Shown here: piece by piece, positions 7,491 through 16,438 of the stretch
Position numbering within the stretch: the first letter of the stretch is position 1
How the letters are laid out: each line of letters opens with the position of its first letter
Assembly (NCBI RefSeq): GCF_016907085.1
Contig: NZ_JAFBBJ010000001.1
Location: forward strand, 1,178,001 to 1,242,000
From: Clavibacter michiganensis
GTDB lineage: Bacteria > Actinomycetota > Actinomycetes > Actinomycetales > Microbacteriaceae
DNA: 64,000 bases
Direction: 5' to 3'
The notes under the pieces: model-generated
Databases searched by the model: none
The model's input: the letters and a program-made list of their open reading frames with translations, nothing else
What the model was told of the DNA's origin: nothing
Position numbers and translations under genes: made by a program

Positions 7491-8924
7491 ATGCCACCCG
7501 ACGAGGGAACTCCCCGCATCTCCTTCCGTGAGCTCGCCGCACGTGCCGAGGCGGGCGACGCACGCCCGGTCCGCATCCGAGGCGAGGTGCATCACCCTCG
7601 GCTCGGCGGCGCGGGATCGGGCGCCGTCTGGTTCGAGCTCGTCGACCATGACGGCTACCTCACGAGCACGACAGCGTCCATCGAGGTCAAGCTCCCGGCG
7701 AACGGGACAGCGACCCCCGCAGAGGGAACCGTGGTCGACGTCACCGGGACCCTCTCCCTGCAGGGCAGGGACTTCCGGCACCTGCTCCTGGGCAGCGCGG
7801 TGTCGGCGACGGATCTCCGTGGCCGCCTGTCCGCCGATGTGCGCCGAGGAGCGCTCTCCTCCCATCCGTCGTTGCGGCCGGAGGCGCAGGAGAAGCTGAA
7901 GGCCCGCCGGCCCGCGCCGACGAAGCTCGACGGGGTCCTCGCCGACGATCGCGGTCCCGTGCGCGTCACGTTCCTGGGCCCCCGCACGAGCTCGACTCGT
8001 GCCGACATCAAGGACAGCCTCCCGAAGGAGGTGGTCGCCACATGGGCGGACGTGAACTTCTGGAGAGCCGAGGACATCGCCGAGGCCATCACCGCCGTCG
8101 CCGCGAGGGACGCCGATCTCCTCGTCGTCCACCGAGGCGGAGGAGGGTGGCGCGACTGGATCGCGTTGGACGACGTGCGGGTGCTGGGCGCCGTGGCGGA
8201 TTGCGCGGTGCCCGTCGTCACGGCGATCGGACACGCCTCCGACCGGGTCGCCATCTCCTGGGTGGCCGCGGCGAGCTTCATCACCCCGACGGCCGTGGGC
8301 GCAGCGCTGCGGCGGCGGGCCGCGAGGCTGGGATACGAGCCGAGGTCGGCCTCGGCCGTGAGCGCGGTCGCTCCTGCTCCTGCTCCCGCTCCGCAGGGCA
8401 GCGCGAACCTGGCCGCGCTCGTCGAGCGCTGCCTCGGCGCGGAGGCCGCCGCATCCGCGCGGGCCCTCGCCGCCGAGCGGGAGGCGTCGGCCCGCATCGC
8501 GGAGATCCGGATGACAGCGGGGCAGCACCACGAGGCTGAGGCGGAGGCGCGACGAGCGGCCGCGGAGGCACGGCGGCTGGTGGTGCAAGCCGAGCGGAGC
8601 TTCGCGCTCCATCGCATCCAGGTGCGCGCGATCACCCTGGGACTCGTCGCCGCCGTCTCGACGGTCGTCGTGGCGCACGGTCTCCCCGCGTGGCTCCCCG
8701 CGGATCCCTGGTACGCATCGGCGGGGAGCGCTCTCGCGGCCCTCACGGCCGGTACGGCGGGGACGGTGTTCCTGTTCCGCGGTCGGTCTCGCGCCCTGAC
8801 TCCTCCTCGACGCATCCGCGAGGGCATGCCCGAGGAGGGCGAGGATGCCTGGCTGTTCGCGCTGCGTCACGCGCAGAGCCCCCGCCGGTACCGGCGACTG
8901 CACGGCTCCTCGGAGGAGAGGTGA
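7491..8924 (+). CDS. Exonuclease VII large-subunit-like protein with C-terminal membrane anchor
   Basis: A 477-residue protein with an unusual layout. Residues about 26-110 resemble the OB-fold of XseA (RPVRIRGEV, VVDVTGTLSLQGRDF). The middle carries the ExoVII catalytic core: DLLVVHRGGGG at about 214-219 and PVVTAIGHASDRVAISW, with H248 and D251 kept, followed by ITPTAVGAA. The E of the usual GHExD motif is Ala here. After an Ala-Pro linker (about 290-302) comes a charged coiled coil and two hydrophobic segments (about 375-425), not found in ordinary XseA. No xseB gene is adjacent. Likely a membrane-tethered single-strand nuclease relative. The ATG at 7491 is chosen because a -10-like box precedes it. 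Function is unproven. Confidence 0.75.
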   Translation: MPPDEGTPRISFRELAARAEAGDARPVRIRGEVHHPRLGGAGSGAVWFELVDHDGYLTSTTASIEVKLPANGTATPAEGTVVDVTGTLSLQGRDFRHLLLGSAVSATDLRGRLSADVRRGALSSHPSLRPEAQEKLKARRPAPTKLDGVLADDRGPVRVTFLGPRTSSTRADIKDSLPKEVVATWADVNFWRAEDIAEAITAVAARDADLLVVHRGGGGWRDWIALDDVRVLGAVADCAVPVVTAIGHASDRVAISWVAAASFITPTAVGAALRRRAARLGYEPRSASAVSAVAPAPAPAPQGSANLAALVERCLGAEAAASARALAAEREASARIAEIRMTAGQHHEAEAEARRAAAEARRLVVQAERSFALHRIQVRAITLGLVAAVSTVVVAHGLPAWLPADPWYASAGSALAALTAGTAGTVFLFRGRSRALTPPRRIREGMPEEGEDAWLFALRHAQSPRRYRRLHGSSEER

Positions 8925-8927
8925 CCG

Positions 8928-10517
8928 TCAGGCCAGGAGGCCGAGCACGCCCATCCACGCGGTGCCGACGACGCCCCAGATCACGATGAGCACGATCGCC
9001 ATCACGAAGCCGACGCGGAACCACTCCTTCGTCGTGACGTAGCCGGATCCGAAGACCACGCCGGACGGCCCCGACGCGTAGTGCGAGATGCCGCCGAAGA
9101 GGTTGCCGATGAAGCCGAGCACGAGCGCGGCGAACAGCGGAGGCGTGCCGGTCGCGACCGCGGCGCCGAGGAAGACCGCGTACATCGCGACGATGTGGGC
9201 CGTGTTCGACGCGAACAGGTAGTGCGAGAAGAAGTAGACGAGCGCGAGCACCGCGAAGGCCCACGGCCAGGGCAGGCCGCCGACGGATCCCGAGACGGCT
9301 CCGCCCACGAGGTCGATGACGCCGAGCGCGTCGAGCTGGTCGGCCATGCCCACGAGCACCGCGAAGAAGATGAGCGTCGACCACGCCGAGGCGTTCGCGG
9401 CGAGGTGCGACCACTTGAGGACGCCCGTGACGAGGAGCACCGCGATGCCGCCGAAGGCCGCGGCGGTGGCGGGGATGCCGAGCAGGGATCCGCCGCACCA
9501 GAGCACGAGCAGCAGGACGAAGGTGGCCGCCATGATGCGCTCGTGGCCGGACAGCGGGCCGAGCCCCCGCAGCTCCTCGCGCGCGTGCGCCGGCGCCTCG
9601 GGGGTGCGGGTGAGCGTCGGCGGGTAGACGCGCGACATCGCCCACGGTACGACGACCAGGCTGAGGAGCCCGGGGACGAGCGCCGCGAGCGCCCAGCCGC
9701 CCCAGGTGACCTCGATGCCGAGGTCGGCCGCGGCCTTCTGGGCGACCGGGTTGCCGGCCATGGCCGTGACGAACATGGCGGAGGTGACGGTGTTGACCTG
9801 CACGCTGGTGAGCGCGAGGTAGGAGCCGAGGCGGCGGCGCGACGCGTCGGAGTCGGAGGTGGATCCCTGCACCCGGCTGAGCGACGCGACGATCGGGTAG
9901 ACGACGCCGCCCGCCCGCGCGGTGTTCGACGGCGTCGCGGGCGCGAGCACGAGGTCGGTGAGCGCCATGCCGTACGCGAGGCCGAGGCTCGATCCGCCGA
10001 GCTTCGACACGAACGCCAGCGCGATGCGACGGCCGAGGCCCGTGACGAGGAAGCCGTCGGCGATGAAGAACGACGCGACGATGAGCCAGATGGTGGGGTT
10101 CGCGAAGCCGACGAGCGCCTCGCCGTCCGTGGTCATGGTGCCGGTGAGCATCGCGACCGCGAGGCCGACCAGCGCGACGGGCGCGGTGGGCAGCGGCTGC
10201 AGGATCAGGGCGAGGACGGTGCCGACGAAGATCCCGGCCATGTGCATGCCGCGCGGGTCGACGCCGGCGGGCGGCGGGACGAGCGCGATGCCGACCGCGA
10301 CGGCGACGATGACGACGACGACGACCTGGATGATGCGCGAGCGGCGCGCGCGGCGGGCAGCGGCCGCGGCGTCGGGTGCGTCCGGCGCCTCGGCGGCGAC
10401 CGATGCGACCCCGTCACGTGCCGGATCCACCTCGTCCCGCGGCGCTCCCCCCGGCCCCGGATCCGTCCCGGTGCCGGATGCGGACGAGGGGCCGGTGGGT
10501 GCAGGAGGAGGGGTCAT
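8928..10517 (-). CDS. SLC13/DASS family anion:sodium symporter
   Basis: A 529-residue polytopic transporter of the divalent anion:Na+ symporter family (CitT/2-oxoglutarate-malate translocator type), which imports dicarboxylates, citrate or sulfate-like anions. Both Ser-Asn-Thr substrate/sodium motifs are present: APATPSNTARAGG in the first half and FASNTAHIVAMY in the second. The first 60 residues are a Pro/Asp/Ala-rich cytoplasmic extension before the first membrane helix. The ATG at 10517 has GGAGG about 12 bases upstream; an in-frame start at 10556 would add 13 residues. It converges on the ExoVII-like gene with only 3 bp between stops. Substrate is not predictable from sequence. Confidence 0.88.
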   Translation of the reverse strand: MTPPPAPTGPSSASGTGTDPGPGGAPRDEVDPARDGVASVAAEAPDAPDAAAAARRARRSRIIQVVVVVIVAVAVGIALVPPPAGVDPRGMHMAGIFVGTVLALILQPLPTAPVALVGLAVAMLTGTMTTDGEALVGFANPTIWLIVASFFIADGFLVTGLGRRIALAFVSKLGGSSLGLAYGMALTDLVLAPATPSNTARAGGVVYPIVASLSRVQGSTSDSDASRRRLGSYLALTSVQVNTVTSAMFVTAMAGNPVAQKAAADLGIEVTWGGWALAALVPGLLSLVVVPWAMSRVYPPTLTRTPEAPAHAREELRGLGPLSGHERIMAATFVLLLVLWCGGSLLGIPATAAAFGGIAVLLVTGVLKWSHLAANASAWSTLIFFAVLVGMADQLDALGVIDLVGGAVSGSVGGLPWPWAFAVLALVYFFSHYLFASNTAHIVAMYAVFLGAAVATGTPPLFAALVLGFIGNLFGGISHYASGPSGVVFGSGYVTTKEWFRVGFVMAIVLIVIWGVVGTAWMGVLGLLA

Positions 10518-10590
10518 GACCGGCCCATCCTCCGCGCGTGCGGGGGCCGGTGCCACTTGTCTTCATAGTGTTCACGAGGCGGCCGCCGCG

Positions 10591-10615
10591 GCGCCCCCGT
10601 CGTCGCGCGGGGCGC
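10591..10615 (-). terminator. Possible terminator after the HelD-like gene
   Basis: GCGCCCC pairs with GGGGCGC over an 11-base loop just downstream of the helicase stop codon. The stem is short and no T-run follows, so this is a weak call. Confidence 0.4.
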
Positions 10616-10621
10616 GCCGGG

Positions 10622-12898
10622 TCAGGCGGTGAAGCCCGTGGACGTGACGATGTGCAGGCGCTGCGTGGGCCGCGTCATCGCGACGTAGAGGCCGGCGGCG
10701 CCGCGCGAGGTGTGCGCGAGGATCTCGTCCGGCTCCGCGATGACGACGACGTCGAACTCCAGGCCCTTGGCCTCCTGCGAGCCGAGCACCGCGATGGGCC
10801 GGCCGAGCCCGCCGACGCCGATGCCGACCGCGGATCCGAACCGCTCGGCGAGCGCCCGGTGCAGCTCCTCGACGCGGTCGTCGCGGGCGATGACCGCGAG
10901 CGTGCCCGTGTCGCCGCCCTCGCGCTCCTCGTCCACCACGTCGACGACGGCGGACACGACCTCGTCGGTCGCGACCTCGACCGTGTCGATCGGGTGCTCC
11001 CCCTCGCGGACCGCACGCGAGCGGGTGACCGGGAGGCCGTGCGCGATGGCCATGCGCTCGGCGGCCTCGGCGATCCGGGCGGGCGTGCGGTAGTTGACCG
11101 TGAGCTCCTCGAGGCGCCACTCGCGGCCGAGCACCTGGCCGAGCGCGTCCTGCCAGCTGGTGACGCCGACGGCGGAGCTCGCCTGCGCGACGTCGCCCAC
11201 GATCGTGAAGGAGCGCAGCGGGCAGCGGCGGAGGAGCACGCGCCACTGCATGGGGCTCAGCTCCTGCGCCTCGTCGACCACGATGTGGCCGTAGGTCCAG
11301 GTGCGGTCGGATGCGGCGCGCTCGGCGGTCGTGCGCCGCGCGGCCTGCTCGGCGAAGCCCTCCGCGAGGCGCTCGGCCGTGACCATGCCGCCGACGCCCA
11401 TGTTCTCGATGGCCTGCTCGGCGTTCTCGATGTCGCGGAGGCGCTGCTGCTCGCGCTCGCGGGCGCTCGCGTCGGCCTGCGCGCTGAACTCGCCGAGGAG
11501 CTCGGCGGCCTCGTCGAGGAGCGGCACGTCGGCGATCGTGAAGGGCGCGTCGCGGTCGCGACGGAGGAGCGCGCGCTTCTCGGGGCTCCAGCGCGGCGTG
11601 AGCGAGGCGAGCCAGTTCGGGCGCGCGTAGAGGTCCTGGATCAGCTTCTCCGGGGTGAGCGGCAGCCACGCGGTGTTGAGAGCGACCTTCACGTCGTACG
11701 AGGTGCGGAGGTCCTCGCGGAGCATGGCGAGGTCGCTGTCGTCGAGCGCGCTGCCGTTGCGGCGCATCTGCGAGGCGAGGAGCTGCGCGAGGGATCCGAG
11801 CGCGGCCTTGTTGAAGACCACGCGGGCCTCGTTGTGCGGCTTCCGGCTGTCCTGCGCGCGGCGGAGCGCGTTCGCGACGAGCGACGGCTCGAGCACGATG
11901 CGCTCGCCGTTGACGTCGAGCGTGACGGCCTCGGTGGGGACGACCTGGCGCGAGCGCACGGCGCGCTGCAGCAGGCCGGCCATCTCGGCGGATCCCTTGA
12001 CGGCCGCGACCTCGGGCGCGTCCTCCCCGGCCGCGTCGATGCCCGGGTAGAGCTGGCCGACGCTCGCGAGCACGACGCCCGTCTCGCCGAGGGACGGCAG
12101 CACGGCCTCGATGTACTGGAGGAAGGAGCGGCTGGGACCCACCACGAGGACGCCCGAGGAGGCGAGCCGGTCGCGGTGCGAGTAGAGGAGGTACGCCGCG
12201 CGGTGCAGCGCGACCGCGGTCTTGCCGGTGCCGGGCCCGCCCTGCACGACGAGCACGCCGCGGAGGTCGGAGCGGATGATGCGGTCCTGCTCGGCCTGGA
12301 TGGTGGCGACGATGTCGTTCATCCGGCCGGTGCGGCCCGCGGCGAGCGCGGCGAGCAGCGCGCCCTCGCCCTGGAGGCTCGTGCGGCCCTCGTCGAGCAG
12401 CGTGGGGTCGAAGACCTCGTCCTCGACGTGCACGACCTCGCGGCCGCGCGTGGTCAGGTGGCGGCGGGCGCGGGCGCCGAGCGGCGTGGCGGCGGTGGCC
12501 TGGTAGAACGCGCTCGCCTGCGGCACGCGCCAGTCGAGGAGCAGCGGCTGGAGGTCGTCGTCGCGGAGGCCGATGCGGCCGATGTACCTGTACACCGGGT
12601 CCCCGTCGCCGGCCGTCCGCGCAGGTGCCCCGTCGCGTGGCTCGTCCTCCGGCAGGTGCCCGTCCTCGAACTCGAGGCGCCCGAAGACGAGCCGCTCGTC
12701 GACCTCGCGCAGCGCCTGCAGGCGGTCCTCGTAGATGCGCGCGAACGCGTCGCGCTCGGACCGGTTCTGGTGCGTGCCGCCCGTGGGGCTGTCGCGCACC
12801 GCCGTCAGCTGATCCCGGGTCTCCGCCCGCACCGCGTCGAGTCGCCCGTAGAGGCGGGTGACGTACGCCCGCTCGCGATCCAGCTCCGTACCGGTCAC
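10622..12898 (-). CDS. HelD/HelR-type RNA polymerase-associated UvrD-like ATPase
   Basis: A 758-residue superfamily-1 ATPase. The N-terminus is a long helical hairpin (REAYVTRLYGRLDAVR-like, residues 1-70), as in HelD, which inserts into the RNA polymerase secondary channel. Walker A is GGPGTGKT (Lys about 226), Walker B/DEXX is HIVVDEAQELSPMQW, and motif VI-like VAMTRPTQRLHIV closes the protein. HelD proteins release stalled RNA polymerase from DNA, and actinobacterial HelR confers tolerance to rifamycins. The GTG at 12898 has AAGGGG seven bases upstream; a GTG two codons earlier has no room for it. An ordinary repair helicase is less likely given length and N-terminus. Confidence 0.88.
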   Translation of the reverse strand: MTGTELDRERAYVTRLYGRLDAVRAETRDQLTAVRDSPTGGTHQNRSERDAFARIYEDRLQALREVDERLVFGRLEFEDGHLPEDEPRDGAPARTAGDGDPVYRYIGRIGLRDDDLQPLLLDWRVPQASAFYQATAATPLGARARRHLTTRGREVVHVEDEVFDPTLLDEGRTSLQGEGALLAALAAGRTGRMNDIVATIQAEQDRIIRSDLRGVLVVQGGPGTGKTAVALHRAAYLLYSHRDRLASSGVLVVGPSRSFLQYIEAVLPSLGETGVVLASVGQLYPGIDAAGEDAPEVAAVKGSAEMAGLLQRAVRSRQVVPTEAVTLDVNGERIVLEPSLVANALRRAQDSRKPHNEARVVFNKAALGSLAQLLASQMRRNGSALDDSDLAMLREDLRTSYDVKVALNTAWLPLTPEKLIQDLYARPNWLASLTPRWSPEKRALLRRDRDAPFTIADVPLLDEAAELLGEFSAQADASAREREQQRLRDIENAEQAIENMGVGGMVTAERLAEGFAEQAARRTTAERAASDRTWTYGHIVVDEAQELSPMQWRVLLRRCPLRSFTIVGDVAQASSAVGVTSWQDALGQVLGREWRLEELTVNYRTPARIAEAAERMAIAHGLPVTRSRAVREGEHPIDTVEVATDEVVSAVVDVVDEEREGGDTGTLAVIARDDRVEELHRALAERFGSAVGIGVGGLGRPIAVLGSQEAKGLEFDVVVIAEPDEILAHTSRGAAGLYVAMTRPTQRLHIVTSTGFTA

Positions 12899-13003
12899 CT
12901 GCACACCCCTTGGAATTCCGGCGTCAATCCTATCGAGCCGAGGCGGCGTCGCCTGACCGCGCGCGGGGGTCCCGACGGGGTCGGCGGGTGGCCCGTGCGG
13001 GGG

Positions 13004-13492
13004 TCAGCGACGCGTGCCTGCCAGGCGCTGCGGGCCCGTCGTGGCCGGCTGCGGGCGTCGGCGGAGGGCGCGGCGGCGGGCGTTCTCGGAGCGGGCCGTG
13101 AGGATCAGGACGAGCACGACCCCGATCAGCGCGCCCAGGCCGTTGTGCACCAGGTCGCGGACGTCGGAGACGCGCGTGGGCAGGAACATCTGCGCGGTCT
13201 CGATCAGCGCCGAGAGGCCGACGCCGAGCGCGATCGCGAGCCACCAGCGCGAGCGGCCGAGGAGCAGCACGAGGAACATGCCGACGGGCACGAACATCGC
13301 GACGTTCGCGGCGCCCTCGACGAAGGAGTACGTGATCCACGCCGTGCCGTCGTGCCGGTGCAGGGCGCGGAGGGCGCGGAAGAGGTAGCCGTCGATGCGG
13401 CGGTCGTAGGGCTCCGGCGACAGCGTGATCCACGCGACCAGGCCGAGGTACAGGGCCGTGGCGGTTCCGAGGACGGGGTGGCGGAGGAGCAT
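13004..13492 (-). CDS. VanZ-like family membrane protein
   Basis: A 162-residue protein with four hydrophobic segments and VanZ-family marks: the early LSPEPYDR segment after the first helix, FVEGAANVAMFVPVGMFLVLLL, the helix SALIETAQMFLPTRVSDVRDLVHNGLGALIG with the typical E-x-x-Q and D-x-x-x-N residues. VanZ of Enterococcus gives low-level teicoplanin resistance; most chromosomal members are of unknown role in the envelope. The ATG at 13492 is chosen since the upstream part of the frame is Arg-rich and not membrane-like, and GGATGATGG lies just before it. Confidence 0.85.
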   Translation of the reverse strand: MLLRHPVLGTATALYLGLVAWITLSPEPYDRRIDGYLFRALRALHRHDGTAWITYSFVEGAANVAMFVPVGMFLVLLLGRSRWWLAIALGVGLSALIETAQMFLPTRVSDVRDLVHNGLGALIGVVLVLILTARSENARRRALRRRPQPATTGPQRLAGTRR

Positions 13493-13735
13493 CCGTCCAT
13501 CATCCGGGCATCGCCCTGGGCGCCGGATCCGCCGGAGGTGCCGGTTCCGTGACGCCCTGTTGCGCCGGACCCGTCCTCGGGGATGACCCGATGGGACCAT
13601 GTGCGTGCAGCGCATCCCGCGAAGCCTCGCGTCCCACCCGCATCCGCGGCCGGACACCGCCTGCGATCAGTTCCCGCTCGCCGCGGGCGGTCGTGCGAGG
13701 CCGCCCGACGGCACGAGAGACCCGCGGAGGTCCCC

Positions 13736-14989
13736 ATGCTCGACAGCACCGACCGGATCCAGACGTCCCACGCCGGCAGCCTGCCGCGGACGGACGCGCT
13801 CATCGCCGCCAACGCGGCGCGCGCCGACAGCAGGAAGGCCGCCATCGCGGGCGGCGGCGCGGCGTCCGCGCCGGTCCCCGCCGACGACGGCCTCGACGCC
13901 GTGCTCGCCGACGCGGTCGACGGCCTCGTCGCCCGCCAGCGCGAGGTCGGGATCACCGTCCCCGGCGACGGCGAGTACGGCAAGGCCATGTCGAGCGCGA
14001 TCGACTACGGCGCCTGGTGGTCGTACTCGTTCCAGCGGCTCAGCGGGCTCGAGCTCGTGCCGGGCGGCCCGTTCTCCTCGGAGCCCGTGCGCAGCACGCC
14101 GGGTCACGTGCGGCTCACCACGTTCCCCGACCGACGCGACTGGACGATCTTCGCGGACGCCTACCGGGATCCGTCGAGCGGCATCACGGTCGGCGACGCC
14201 CCCATCGAGTTCCCGAGCGCCACCGGGCCCGTCTCCTACACGGGGCACGCGGCGATCCAGGCCGACATCGCGCACCTGAAGGCCGGACTGGAGGCGAACG
14301 GGTACGAGGAGGGCTTCCTGACGTCCCTCTCCCCCGGCAGCGCCTCCCGCATCGGCAATCTGCACTACGCGACCGAGGAGGAGTTCATCTGGGCGTGCGC
14401 GGAGGCGATGCGCGAGGAGTACGTCGCGATCATCGACGCGGGGCTCGTGCTGCAGATCGACGACCCGTCCATCGCGGAGAACTGGGACCAGATCAACCCG
14501 GAGCCGAGCGTGGAGGACTACCTCGCCTTCACGCGCATCCGGGTGGAGGCGCTCAACCACGCGCTGCGCGGGCTTCCGCCAGAGCGGATCCGCTTCCACC
14601 TCTGTTGGGGCTCGTGGCACGGACCGCACACGACCGACATCGAGTTCCGGCACATCGTGCGGACCATGCTCGACATCGACGCGGGCGCGTACTCGTTCGA
14701 GGGCGCCAACGCGCGGCACGAGCACGAGTGGCGCGTGTGGGAGGACGTGGAGCTGCCCGACGGGAAGCTCATCGTGCCGGGCGTCGTGGGGCACGCGACC
14801 AACGTGGTCGAGCACCCGGAGCTCGTGGCCGACCGGATCGAGCGCTACGCGCGGCTCGTGGGCCGGGAGCGCGTGATCGCGTCGACCGACTGCGGGCTCG
14901 GCGGGCGGATCCACCCGCAGATCGCGTGGGCGAAGCTGGAGAGCCTGGCGCAGGGCGCGGAGATCGCGACCCGGCGGCTCTGGGGCTGA
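13736..14989 (+). CDS. Cobalamin-independent methionine synthase (MetE C-terminal)-like protein
   Basis: A 417-residue protein resembling the zinc-binding C-terminal barrel of MetE and the epoxyalkane:coenzyme-M transferase group. Visible marks are SHAGSLPRTD near the start, TVPGDGEYGK, VLQIDDPSIAENWD, FHLCWGSWHGPHT (likely His/Cys metal ligands) and the final ASTDCGLGGRIHPQIAW with the conserved Cys. It lacks the N-terminal half of true MetE, so it cannot be a normal methionine synthase. The family probably moves methyl or alkyl groups between thiols; the real substrate is unknown. ATG at 13736 has CGGAGG six bases upstream. Confidence 0.85.
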   Translation: MLDSTDRIQTSHAGSLPRTDALIAANAARADSRKAAIAGGGAASAPVPADDGLDAVLADAVDGLVARQREVGITVPGDGEYGKAMSSAIDYGAWWSYSFQRLSGLELVPGGPFSSEPVRSTPGHVRLTTFPDRRDWTIFADAYRDPSSGITVGDAPIEFPSATGPVSYTGHAAIQADIAHLKAGLEANGYEEGFLTSLSPGSASRIGNLHYATEEEFIWACAEAMREEYVAIIDAGLVLQIDDPSIAENWDQINPEPSVEDYLAFTRIRVEALNHALRGLPPERIRFHLCWGSWHGPHTTDIEFRHIVRTMLDIDAGAYSFEGANARHEHEWRVWEDVELPDGKLIVPGVVGHATNVVEHPELVADRIERYARLVGRERVIASTDCGLGGRIHPQIAWAKLESLAQGAEIATRRLWG

Positions 14990-15002
14990 CCGCGCGGGCG
15001 GG

Positions 15003-15530
15003 TCAGACCGAGAGGATCGCGTGCACGTCGTGGCCGGCGAGGCGCGCGCGGCCGCCGAGGTCCGCGAGCTCGAGCACCACGCCGATCCCGGCGACCTCGT
15101 AGCCGGCGCGCTCCAGGAGCCGCGCGGCCGCCTCGAGGGTGCCGCCGGTGGCGAGGACGTCGTCGAGGAGCAGCACGCGGGATCCCGGCATGAGCTGGCC
15201 CGGGTGCAGCTCGATGGCCGCCTCCCCGTACTCGAGCGCGTAGGTCTCGCGCAGCACCTCGCCGGGCAGCTTGCCGGCCTTGCGGACCGCGAGCGTGCCG
15301 ACGCCGGACGCGTACGCGGCGGCCGCCGCCAGCAGGAAGCCGCGCGCCTCGACGCCCGCGACCGCGTCGACGGGTCCGCACGCGGCCACGAGGTCGTCGA
15401 CCACGGCACGCAGCGCGGTGCCGTCGGCGAGCACGGGGGTGAGGTCGCGGAAGAGGATCCCCGGCTGCGGGAAGTCGGGGACGGTGAGCAGCAGGGAGCG
15501 GACGAGGTCGGAGACGGGGGTGTCAGGCAC
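15003..15530 (-). CDS. apt: Adenine phosphoribosyltransferase
   Basis: A 175-residue APRT that salvages adenine to AMP using PRPP. Family features are FPQPGILFRDLTPVL near the N-terminus, the GVEARGFLLAAA segment, and the PRPP-binding loop RVLLLDDVLATGGTLEAAA. Length fits the family. The start is GTG at 15530: a TACCGT box sits six bases upstream with no Shine-Dalgarno, consistent with a leaderless message. It ends 13 bp from the convergent MetE-like gene. Confidence 0.96.
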   Translation of the reverse strand: MPDTPVSDLVRSLLLTVPDFPQPGILFRDLTPVLADGTALRAVVDDLVAACGPVDAVAGVEARGFLLAAAAAYASGVGTLAVRKAGKLPGEVLRETYALEYGEAAIELHPGQLMPGSRVLLLDDVLATGGTLEAAARLLERAGYEVAGIGVVLELADLGGRARLAGHDVHAILSV

Positions 15531-15636
15531 CCGACAACGGTAGTCGGTGGGCGGGCGGCGGCGGTCCGTCAGGCGCGTGTGGTGGGCTGGGGCTCCCCGT
15601 CCGACGCCCGCGACCCCCGCCGACCCGAGGAGCCCC

Positions 15637-16368
15637 ATGGACCCCGTCGAGATCGTCCGCGACGTCGTCGACCGCGCGACCGCCGTCGAGGCGCCGCTGG
15701 AGACGGGACCCGCGCTCGTCGCCGTCGCGCTCGCCGCGGTGCTCGTGCTCGTGCCGGCCGCCTGGCGGCTCACGCGGCACGCCGTGACGATCGTGCACGA
15801 GGGCGGCCACGGGCTCGCGGCGACGCTGAGCGGGCGGCGTCTCGCGGGGATCCGGCTGCACTCGGACACCTCGGGCCTCACGGTGAGCGTCGGCCGGCCG
15901 CGCGGACCGGGCATGGTCGTCACGCTGCTGGCGGGCTACCCGGCGCCCGCGCTCGCGGGCCTCGGCGCCGCGTGGCTGGCGGGATCCGGTCGCTCGGCCG
16001 CCGTCCTGTGGCTCTGGCTGCTGCTGCTCGCGCTCGTCGTGATCCAGGTGCGCAACTGGTTCGGGCTGTGGTCGTGCCTCGTCGCCGGGGTCGTGGTGGG
16101 CGTCATCGCGGGCGCCGCGCCGATCGTGGTGCAGGGCGTCGCGGCGCACTCGCTCGCGCTCTTCCTGCTGCTCGGCGCGCTGCGGGCGACGCTCGAGCTG
16201 CAGCGGTCGCGCTCCCGGCGCGGCGGTGGCGCGTCCGACGCCGACCAGCTCGGGCGGCTCACGCACCTGCCCGGGATCCTCTGGGTCGGCGTGCTCGTCC
16301 TGGTCGCGGCCGCGTGCCTCGTCGGTGGCGTCGTGCTGCTCGGGATCCCCGCGCTGCTCGGACGCTGA
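15637..16368 (+). CDS. M50-type membrane metallopeptidase
   Basis: A 243-residue membrane protein. The zinc motif HEGGH (residues 54-58) lies at the end of the second hydrophobic segment, and a second-metal-ligand candidate sits in VIQVRNWFGLWSC. About six membrane helices follow the site-2-protease-like arrangement of the actinobacterial M50 family. Such proteases cut within the membrane; the substrate here is unknown. The ATG at 15637 has GAGGAG seven bases upstream. The gene converges with an aldo/keto reductase across a hairpin terminator. Confidence 0.85.
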   Translation: MDPVEIVRDVVDRATAVEAPLETGPALVAVALAAVLVLVPAAWRLTRHAVTIVHEGGHGLAATLSGRRLAGIRLHSDTSGLTVSVGRPRGPGMVVTLLAGYPAPALAGLGAAWLAGSGRSAAVLWLWLLLLALVVIQVRNWFGLWSCLVAGVVVGVIAGAAPIVVQGVAAHSLALFLLLGALRATLELQRSRSRRGGGASDADQLGRLTHLPGILWVGVLVLVAAACLVGGVVLLGIPALLGR

Positions 16369-16386
16369 CCCGCCCCCGCACGCGAC

Positions 16387-16422
16387 GCGGCCGCCGCGCC
16401 CCGGGTGGGACGCGACGGCCGC
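16387..16422. terminator. Bidirectional terminator
   Basis: GCGGCCGcCGCG at 16387-16398 pairs with CGCGaCGGCCGC at 16411-16422, one mismatch in a 12-bp stem, between the convergent M50 and aldo/keto reductase genes. Confidence 0.75.
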
Positions 16423-16438
16423 GGGTGGTCGGAGGGCC

